A stretch of DNA of 64,000 nucleotides from Microbacterium sp. ACRRU (lineage in GTDB: Bacteria; Actinomycetota; Actinomycetes; Actinomycetales; Microbacteriaceae): contig NZ_JAKRNI010000002.1 of the NCBI RefSeq assembly GCF_022346945.1, positions 124,001 through 188,000 of the forward strand, in the 5' to 3' direction. The position numbers and the translations under genes were made by a program. Shown here piece after piece: positions 58,601 through 64,000 of this stretch; within the stretch, counting starts at the first letter, position 1; each line of letters opens with the position of its first letter. The notes under the pieces were generated by a model that worked only from the letters and a program-made list of their open reading frames with translations, did no database searches and was not told where the DNA came from.

Positions 58601-59445
58601 TCCCGCAGGACGCCGTCTGGACCACAGGCTTGACGCCCATCGGATCCGAGCCGCGGGGTGCGGACTACTACCTCAGCGGTGACGGTGTGCTCAGCTTCCG
58701 AGGCACATTGGTCGCGACCGGTGTCACCGAGGCGATTGGCTGGATGAACCCGCAAGTCGACCGGCAGTTCGCCGACTACCGGGGTGCGCAGGGCAATGCC
58801 TTCCTCGCGGACCAGACCTCCGTCAATCCCACCATCTACAACAGCGTTCCCTCCGACGCGGTGGCCGTCGGCGCGGGGTACTGGTTGACTCCGGGCGGCG
58901 CTCTCTACTTCGGTAACGCGAGCATCCGAACGGGGGTCGCCACGGCACGCGGATGGGCCGAGTTCGCCCAGGAGAGCGGGCCGTCGCAGCTGGCGACGTA
59001 TCGGGTGGCCACAGGTGCCGCCTTCCGTGCCCGCGGCGCCGCCGCAGCCAACCGCTCGTGGGCGCCCGGCCTCACTCCACTGGGTGCCAAGCCCGTCGGC
59101 GCCGGGTTCTTCCTGCTCGGTGATCAGCTGTACTGGGGAGGATCGTTCGTCGTGGGCAGCGTGCAGGTGGCAACCGGCTGGCAGGACTGCCAGGACGACG
59201 TGCAGTTCGCGGACTACTTCAAGACAGACGGAACGGCCTACCGTGCAAGGAGGGCTGTCAATTCCCTGGACCTTTCCTACGCGGCCATGCCGGCTGGTAC
59301 GGAGCCTGTCGGGGCGGGGTACTTCCTCAGCCCGGACAAGAAGCTCTACTTCCAGGGTGCGTTGATCGCTCAGCAAGTCGCGTCGGCGGCCGGGTGGTCG
59401 AATCCGCCGCAGAGGGCGGCCTACGCTCAGATCGTCGCCTGCTGA
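55612..59445 (+). CDS. Tat-exported tandem-repeat surface protein (about 15 repeats of 70 residues)
   Basis: A 1277-residue secreted protein. GRRTVLAGAAWAVPAIAVAT is a twin-arginine signal (residues 23-42). A short Ig-like domain (about 50-145) precedes about 15 full repeats and one partial repeat of roughly 70 residues, each with PVGAxYFLS, a G-E-L-Y/W strand, a V-A-x-G-V-x-S-A-x-G-W strand, YADY and YRA. In the first half long and short unit types alternate, giving 140-residue pairs. No LPXTG anchor is present; it ends ...YAQIVAC. A hairpin upstream may control translation. Function unknown; a beta-propeller-like adhesin is one possibility. Confidence 0.8.
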   Translation: MTIDVPERGVSVEDGQATAKPIGRRTVLAGAAWAVPAIAVATAAPAHAASGLRLAFDNTTYAAVACGILTGVQVSLLNGSQPVQGASVVVSLPSGYTFDGGSSSNSGVTDASGKYAVPPINIGVGASDNSITATAGSLVANTLVTVAPNTNALGASQTNPIAQTWANTPKGAKPVGANYFLSANGELWFENTRVATGVVTAVGVFHRGYNAQYADYVLSNGRKYRAKWSGVEAEYDKVPAGMRPVGQRYFLSDAGDLVWDTDAKPVTGNVRSVVAWADNDEIFADIELTTGVLVRAHDENIIATFSPMPENAVPIGADYFLSPDGDLFYQANFVAAQVASAAGWYHRARNAPYADYMTQSGKALRAWEHRPRDNAYTNVPAGAKPVGGFYYLASNGDLYWDGKFATAGVDVATGWCTSGGDLHADLRLKSGAAVRMKFEKIDLMLSPMPAGAVPIRAEYHFDAANGELYYQGKLLVAGVVSAMGWHQVGQANYADYITTAGQAYRARYESATDTPYTGIPTNATALGGGYFLADGVLRWRDKIVARTVESAVARSDRDNTCCDFRLSSGALARARDERIERTYSPMPNDAAAVGADYFLTPSGELYWQGRLIATDVISASGWWFRTWNEQVCTYVTRDGVGYQAGNERPADQTFRPTGVAYVKALTSDYFLTADNTLYWNADKVNLQIDKVMTWNDSGGTHADVRTADGKLHRLWDRGIEESYPSLPADAVPLGNSYFLTSAGSLYFKEQLVVTGVTDAVGWYDSKDQGSRADYRGSDGIVRRAHREQPNQKTYTDAPAGAQLLGFGYFRTSTNELWFEGTLVAPGIASVGAWSDNDYFYATYRRTDGQALRARGATPNQSTWIAGNAPLNANLIGARYALDSTGVLYFDGQGVTNGVTGAVGWYFRNNDQFYADYFKNGVAERAAGTVAGNPVYGGTPSGAALLGYGYFLAGTDLWYEGAAIRTGVTSGAGWANGQDPFCDYRTADLASYRAKRAIPQDAVWTTGLTPIGSEPRGADYYLSGDGVLSFRGTLVATGVTEAIGWMNPQVDRQFADYRGAQGNAFLADQTSVNPTIYNSVPSDAVAVGAGYWLTPGGALYFGNASIRTGVATARGWAEFAQESGPSQLATYRVATGAAFRARGAAAANRSWAPGLTPLGAKPVGAGFFLLGDQLYWGGSFVVGSVQVATGWQDCQDDVQFADYFKTDGTAYRARRAVNSLDLSYAAMPAGTEPVGAGYFLSPDKKLYFQGALIAQQVASAAGWSNPPQRAAYAQIVAC

Positions 59446-59461
59446 TTCCTCAGTGACGACT

Positions 59462-59499
59462 CCGAGGCGGGGGTGCGACGTATCGCACCCCCGCCTCGG
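59462..59499 (+). terminator. Terminator of the repeat-protein gene
   Basis: CCGAGGCGGGGGTGCGA pairs perfectly with TCGCACCCCCGCCTCGG across CGTA, a 17-base stem 16 bases after the stop. It is the strongest hairpin in the window. Confidence 0.88.
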
Positions 59500-59618
59500 C
59501 GTTCTGAGGGGCGACTCGTAGCCGCCGCCGGGTAGACGACGGGTGACGAAATGCGGTACTCCTCGTGCGAGTTGCCAAGGGGCTACACGGATGGTGCTCG
59601 TCGTGGCATCGTTCCTGT

Positions 59619-60104
59619 ATGACTGAGTCCGTGCTGAACGACCTTCTCCGCCGCGTCACCGAGAGCGGACTGCTCGACGAGCCGAGCATCGACGACGACA
59701 CCGTCGTCGGCCTCGCCCATCTGGACGCCGCCGGCGTCGAGGTGGAGGTCGACCTCGACCCCGAGATCGACGACGTCGACGATCCCGACATCGACGCGAT
59801 CATGGCATCCCTCTCCGAGATCCTGGGCGTCAGCGAGGACCGCTGGCGCGCGATCGTCGACGAGGTCGTCTCCGACATCGAGGACGCGCTCGACGACGAC
59901 GAGGTGGATGCCGAGATCGACCTGCGCACCGACCTCGAGGCCGTGGGTGTCGGCGTCTTCGCCGACGCGGTCATCGTCGTGTTCGCCGGTGCGACGTCGT
60001 TCCCCGACGCGCTTGTGCACGTCCAGCTGACGCCTGAGCTCGAGGTCGAGGACATCGAGATCGTGGGCGATGACGACGAGGAAGACGATGACGACGAGGA
60101 CTGA
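59619..60104 (+). CDS. Very acidic cytoplasmic protein, unknown
   Basis: A 161-residue protein rich in Asp and Glu, ending in an unbroken acidic tail (GDDDEEDDDDED). The N-terminal MTESVLNDLLRRVTESGLLD and a central ILGVSEDRWRAIVDEVVSDI look helical, and EAVGVGVFADAVIVVFAGAT is beta. I do not recognise the family. ATG 59619 is chosen over an earlier GTG because the upstream part is basic and unlike the rest. The gene is monocistronic and convergent with the HtaA-like gene. Confidence 0.65.
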   Translation: MTESVLNDLLRRVTESGLLDEPSIDDDTVVGLAHLDAAGVEVEVDLDPEIDDVDDPDIDAIMASLSEILGVSEDRWRAIVDEVVSDIEDALDDDEVDAEIDLRTDLEAVGVGVFADAVIVVFAGATSFPDALVHVQLTPELEVEDIEIVGDDDEEDDDDED

Positions 60105-60193
60105 CGCCTGAAAGCCGCCGACGAACGGCCGGGAGACCCACGGGTGCCCCGGCCGTTCCGCGTTCGCGGCAGCTGTGGGCTGAGGCAATCGGC

Positions 60194-60592
60194 TCAAGAG
60201 CCGATGCGGAAATCCTCGAGCGGTGTGCCCGCCTCGTACGGGCCGAAGAAGAGGTCCGCGCCGTCGGCGGTGAGCGCGACCCCCGTGCCGGTGGATCCGT
60301 CGAACGCCGCGACCGTGGCGAAGGGCAGCCTCACACCGTCGTCGTCGGGGTCGGCGATCTCGAGCACCCACGTGCCCGCGCGGTCGACGAGAGCCGGGTC
60401 GGCGAGGGTCACGCGCATCATCCCCCCGTGGCCGGTGAAGGTCACGCTGCCGGAGAACCGGTGCCCCTCGCCGGGGAAGACGAATCCGCCGTCAGCCTCG
60501 CGCACGCCGCCCGCGACGACGACCGCCCCGTCGCTCATGCCGCGCACGTAGCCCACGAGGGACGTCTTGACCGCCCAGCGCAACACGCTCAC
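60194..60592 (-). CDS. HtaA-like domain protein, cytoplasmic form
   Basis: A 132-residue protein matching the HtaA domain of actinobacterial haem-uptake proteins: LRWAVKTSLVGYVRGM at the start, GGFVFPGEG and FSGSVTFTGHGGMMRVTLADP in the middle. Unlike haem-uptake HtaA it has no signal peptide or membrane anchor, so it may be an intracellular haem or other ligand binder. Its GTG overlaps the stop of the LysR gene (GTGA). The tight link to a LysR regulator and divergent P450 suggests a haem-related role, but this is inference. Confidence 0.68.
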   Translation of the reverse strand: MSVLRWAVKTSLVGYVRGMSDGAVVVAGGVREADGGFVFPGEGHRFSGSVTFTGHGGMMRVTLADPALVDRAGTWVLEIADPDDDGVRLPFATVAAFDGSTGTGVALTADGADLFFGPYEAGTPLEDFRIGS

Positions 60593-61503
60593 GACGACGT
60601 CCAGCGGATCGAACGAGCGAACGACACCAGGGCTCGCACACGCTCGGGTGGATCGATCGTCGCCGACCAGATGACGTCGATGCCGACGGGATCGACGGGC
60701 GGCGAGATCTCCTTCATGGCCACAGGGTAGCCCTCGTAGCTGGCCGGGTTCGCGGGGCGCTGCACCAGGATGCCGTAGCCCAGTCCGCGGCCGACGAGTG
60801 TGCGAACCGCCTCGTAGCTGGCGGTGCGATGACGGATTCGCGGGGTGAGCCCGCGCGCCTCGAACAGCGACAGCGTGTGCGCCGAGGACGGCGGGGCGTC
60901 GAGCAGGATGAGGTCGCGCGACACGACGTCCTCGAGCCGCACGCTCTCTCCCTGGGCCAAGGGGTCGTCGGCGGCGAGCAGCACGTGGGCGGGCAGGGCG
61001 AAGAGGCGCTCGCGGCGCGGATGGCCGGGAACCAGGGTGTCGTACACGAAGGCGACATCGACCTCGCCCGACTCGATCCGCCCCTCGAGCTGATCGTGGG
61101 TGGCCTCGCGGATGTGGAGGTCGACCCGCGGGTGGGCCTCACCGAAGTCGTGCAGGAGCGGGGGCAGCACGGTGGGGGCGAGGGTCGGGTAACACCCGAT
61201 CGTGATGGGCCCGACGAGTTCTCCGGGTTCGGCGCGCAGGCCGATCATGAGTTCGCGGGATGCCGCCAGCAGAGGCCGGGCGTGTTCGACGACGTAGGCC
61301 CCCGCGCTCGTGAGCGACACCCCGTGCGCGCGGCGTCGCACTGTAAGCGGCGTGCCCGCGAGCCGGTCGAGGTCGGCGAGCGAGTCGGAGAGGGTCGACG
61401 GGGAGATGCGGACGTCCGCCGCCGCGGAGGCGATGGTTCCGGCGTCGGCCACCGCGACGAGATAGGCCAGTTGCCGCAGCGTGAAGTCGGGCACGTCAGG
61501 CAT
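60589..61503 (-). CDS. LysR family transcriptional regulator
   Basis: A 304-residue LysR protein. The N-terminal winged helix is LRQLAYLVAVADAGTIASAA, RISPSTLSDSLADLDRLA and the linker helix with RRAHGVSLTSAGAYVVEHAR; the effector domain opens GPITIGCYPTLAPTVLPPLL. ATG 61503 with GAGGTG upstream is preferred to a GTG at 61512. It is divergent from the P450 fusion gene 122 bases away, the classic LysR layout, and its stop overlaps the HtaA-like gene start. Confidence 0.92.
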   Translation of the reverse strand: MPDVPDFTLRQLAYLVAVADAGTIASAAADVRISPSTLSDSLADLDRLAGTPLTVRRRAHGVSLTSAGAYVVEHARPLLAASRELMIGLRAEPGELVGPITIGCYPTLAPTVLPPLLHDFGEAHPRVDLHIREATHDQLEGRIESGEVDVAFVYDTLVPGHPRRERLFALPAHVLLAADDPLAQGESVRLEDVVSRDLILLDAPPSSAHTLSLFEARGLTPRIRHRTASYEAVRTLVGRGLGYGILVQRPANPASYEGYPVAMKEISPPVDPVGIDVIWSATIDPPERVRALVSFARSIRWTSS

Positions 61504-61565
61504 CGGGCGCACCTCACATCGGTTCTATCGAAGAATGAGACCGGAAATAACCGCTTTCCCCGGGG

Positions 61566-61581
61566 TATGCATCGAACCATA
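61566..61581. promoter_or_regulatory. Candidate LysR box between LysR and P450 genes
   Basis: TATG-N8-CATA is a 16-base interrupted dyad containing T-N11-A, the usual LysR box form, in the divergent intergenic region 44 bases before the P450 start. Confidence 0.45.
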
Positions 61582-61624
61582 CTCGAACTGTTCGCCGCCG
61601 AACACCGACACGAGGAAGTGCACC

Positions 61625-64000
61625 GTGAGCCGACCCGCCCCGATCGCCGACTGGGTGACGATCCCGGACCTGTACCGCGACCCGTTCCCCATCTACGACC
61701 GACTGCGCGCCGAAGGCGGCGTGCACTGGGTTCCGAGCGTGGGCCGCTACCTCATCACGACCTATGACGCCGTGCACACGACCGAGTTCGACCAGGAGAC
61801 GTTCTCGGCGAACGAGGAGGGCTCGCTACAGATCCGTGCCATGGGGCATTCCATGCTGCGCCGTGACGATCCGGAGCACTACCCCGAGCGCAAGGCCTGG
61901 CAACCGGTGCTGCGGCCGGGCGTCGTCAAGCGCACGTGGACCAGCGTGTTCGAACGCAACGCGGACCGCTACCTCGACGAGATGCTCGCCAAGGGGCCGG
62001 GTGCCGACATCATCTGGGATTTCGCGGCGCCGTATGCGGCGGAGAACCTGCGCGAGATCCTCGGCTTCCACAACGTGCACCAGGAAGATCTGCAGCGCTG
62101 GTCGCAGACGCTGATCGACGCGACCGGCAACTACGCCGACGACCCCGAGGTGTGGACCAAGGGCAAGCGCTCTTTCGACGAGGTCGACGCCGCCCTCGAC
62201 GAGATGCTCGCGTGGCACGCGAAGCACCCCGATCACTCGCTCATCTCGACGCTGCTGCGCATCGCCGACTACGAGATGCCGATCGAGAAGATCCGCGCGA
62301 ACATCAAGATGACGATCGGCGGCGGCCTCAACGAGCCGCGCGACGCCCTCGGTGTCGCCGCGTGGGCTCTGCTCGAGCACCCGGACCAACGCCGCGCGGT
62401 CGAGGCCGATCCTTCCCTCTGGCCCGCGGTGTTCGACGAGGCCATCCGCTGGATCGCACCCATCGGGCTGTACTCGCGTCAGGTCACGACCGACACCGTG
62501 CTCGCCGGGGTGCGGCTTCCCGCCGGGGCGAAGCTCGGCATCTGCATCCTTTCGGCCAACCGGGACGAGAACGTCTGGGCGGATGCCGCGGAGTTCGACA
62601 TCCGCCGCGAGGTCAAGCCGCACCTCGCCTTCAGCAAGGGTGTCCACGTGTGCCTGGGCGCCTGGGTCGCCAAGGCGGAGGTGGCGACCGTCGGCTTGCC
62701 GCGTCTGTTCGAGCGCCTCCGCAGCGTGGATCTGCACCCGGAACGCCCGGCCGTGATCGGTGGGTGGGTGTTCCGCGGGATGCTGGAGCTTCCCGTCACC
62801 TGGGACACGTCGGCTGCCGCTCGTGTGCCCCTCGCCGAGACGCCGTCCGCCGTCCCGGCGGCAATGGTTCCCCACGTGGCGATCGTCGGCTCGGGCCCCG
62901 CCGGCTGCTTCACCGCGCAAGCGGTTCGGCGCTCCTTCCCCCACGCCGAGATCGACGTCTTCGATCGCTTGCCCGTGCCCTACGGTCTCGTGCGCTACGG
63001 AGTCGCCGCCGACCATCAGGGCACCAAGTCGGTGTCGCGGCAGTTCGACCGCCTTTTCACTGAGGAGGGCGTGCGATTCCACGGCGGCGTCGCGGTCGGG
63101 CAGGACGTCCCGCTCGACGCGCTCCGCTCCGCTTTCGACGCCGTGGTGCTCGCCTCGGGTGTCTCGGCTGACGCGCGCCTCACCGTACCGGGCGCCGACC
63201 TTCCCGGGGTCGTGGGTGCCGGGGCACTGACCCGACTGCTCAACGGGCACCCCGACCATCACGGTGACGACGTCGCGCTCGGCCCTCGCGTGGTGGTGAT
63301 CGGCCACGGCAACGTCGCGCTCGACGTCGTGCGGTTGATCGCTCGCACGGGCGCGGACCTCGACGGGAGCGACGTCGACGACGCCGTGCACGGGCGCGTC
63401 GCGGGCGATGTCCGTGTCGTGCACGTCGTCGGGCGTTCCGCGCCGGAGACCGCCAAGTTCGACCCCGTCATGGTGCGCGAACTCGCCGCTATCCCGGGCA
63501 TCGGCCACACGGTGCACGGAACCGACCTCACGGCGGTGCCCGAGGGCAAGGACGCCCGTGTCGACGCCGTCCGGACGCTCGAGCGCGCCGCCGACGAAAC
63601 CGCCCGGGTGCAGGTGCACTGGTGGTTCGGTCTCACCCCGGAGGCGATCGAAGGTTCGGCATCGGCGGAGGGCGTGCGTTTTCGCGGCGCCGACGGCGCG
63701 GTGCGGCTCGACGCGGACGCAGTGGTCACCGCCGTCGGATTCGCCGCGGATCCGACGACCCTCGTCGAGCCCGGCGCCTACCCGGACGGGCGCATCGAGC
63801 CCGGACTCTACGTGGCCGGCTGGCTGCGCCGCGGCCCGCGCGGCACGATCCCCGATCAGCGCGCCGACGCGAGAGGCCTCGCCCGCGTCCTCGCCGACGA
63901 CGTGGCGAAGGGCGCGATCACCGGCGGAGCGGCAGGTCTCGCGGCCCTCGACCTCCCCGATCACGTCGACTTCGACGGATGGCGACGGATCGACGCGCGC
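61625..64000 (+). CDS. Cytochrome P450 fused to an FprA-type ferredoxin reductase, partial at the window end
   Basis: One frame of at least 792 residues is open to the last base. Residues 1-400 are a P450: EAIRW (K-helix ExxR, about 271), an I-helix motif GGGLNEPRD (about 232) in place of AGxxT, and the haem loop FSKGVHVCLGAW with C343. From about 416 an FprA/adrenodoxin-reductase-like part follows: VAIVGSGPAGCFTAQAV (FAD), PVPYGLVRYGVAADHQGTK, VVVIGHGNVALDVVRLI (NADP) and GWLRRGPRGTIPDQRADA. GAGGAAGTGC precedes the GTG at 61625. A self-sufficient electron path is likely with a separate ferredoxin. The substrate is unknown. Confidence 0.88.
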   Translation, partial: MSRPAPIADWVTIPDLYRDPFPIYDRLRAEGGVHWVPSVGRYLITTYDAVHTTEFDQETFSANEEGSLQIRAMGHSMLRRDDPEHYPERKAWQPVLRPGVVKRTWTSVFERNADRYLDEMLAKGPGADIIWDFAAPYAAENLREILGFHNVHQEDLQRWSQTLIDATGNYADDPEVWTKGKRSFDEVDAALDEMLAWHAKHPDHSLISTLLRIADYEMPIEKIRANIKMTIGGGLNEPRDALGVAAWALLEHPDQRRAVEADPSLWPAVFDEAIRWIAPIGLYSRQVTTDTVLAGVRLPAGAKLGICILSANRDENVWADAAEFDIRREVKPHLAFSKGVHVCLGAWVAKAEVATVGLPRLFERLRSVDLHPERPAVIGGWVFRGMLELPVTWDTSAAARVPLAETPSAVPAAMVPHVAIVGSGPAGCFTAQAVRRSFPHAEIDVFDRLPVPYGLVRYGVAADHQGTKSVSRQFDRLFTEEGVRFHGGVAVGQDVPLDALRSAFDAVVLASGVSADARLTVPGADLPGVVGAGALTRLLNGHPDHHGDDVALGPRVVVIGHGNVALDVVRLIARTGADLDGSDVDDAVHGRVAGDVRVVHVVGRSAPETAKFDPVMVRELAAIPGIGHTVHGTDLTAVPEGKDARVDAVRTLERAADETARVQVHWWFGLTPEAIEGSASAEGVRFRGADGAVRLDADAVVTAVGFAADPTTLVEPGAYPDGRIEPGLYVAGWLRRGPRGTIPDQRADARGLARVLADDVAKGAITGGAAGLAALDLPDHVDFDGWRRIDAR

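Overview
The window is high-GC DNA from an actinobacterium, most likely a Microbacterium or a close relative in Microbacteriaceae. Evidence for this is GC-ending codons, frequent GTG starts, GTGA/ATGA gene overlaps, a monomeric NADP isocitrate dehydrogenase, a Microbacteriaceae-type small DUF7882-like protein and a daptide-type RiPP cluster. The heptamer GGATGCC/GGCATCC recurs throughout and forms the core of several terminators. No tRNA, rRNA, insertion sequence, integrase or CRISPR array was seen.

Layout. 1-10 kb: the end of an SseB-like gene, a DUF1684 protein, a split bacterial NHEJ pair (stand-alone LigD-type polymerase and ATP-dependent ligase), an AI-2E-family exporter, an acyl-CoA dehydrogenase with a TetR regulator, small membrane proteins, and a histidine kinase/response regulator pair whose regulator carries an apparent frameshift. 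10-21 kb: sucCD, a purine permease, an F420-type enzyme, the DUF6350-purN-purH block, and small Microbacteriaceae proteins around a MarR regulator. 21-30 kb: a disulfide oxidoreductase, then a LacI-controlled sugar operon (regulator, binding lipoprotein, two permeases, GH130 enzyme) followed by a secreted toroid-like protein. 30-36.6 kb: Ada/AlkA and Ogt alkylation repair, and a heterodimeric ABC exporter preceded by a possible leader peptide.

36.8-45.6 kb is the centrepiece: an eleven-gene daptide-type RiPP cluster. Recognition protein, class III aminotransferase and Fe-ADH-like dehydrogenase are translationally coupled. Three small precursor genes follow, all ending in Ala-Thr, then a methyltransferase, an M50 intramembrane protease, an ABC ATPase and two permeases. 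From what is known of daptides, the C-terminal Thr would be decarboxylated and oxidised, transaminated and dimethylated, and the peptide cut from its leader and exported.

45.6-55.3 kb: icd, a tandem intergenic repeat array, an L,D-transpeptidase, a FAD-linked oxidase, and glyA-folD one-carbon genes with a ZTP riboswitch before glyA. The riboswitch fits with purN/purH in the same window, because ZMP is the PurH substrate. 55.6-64 kb: a 1277-residue Tat-exported tandem-repeat protein with a long-range hairpin over its ribosome-binding site, a very acidic protein, an HtaA-like protein, a LysR regulator, and a divergent P450 fused to an FprA-type ferredoxin reductase that runs off the window.

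Several unrelated families of short intergenic inverted repeats are scattered through the window; two recur more than 10 kb apart and several flank hairpins or gene remnants.
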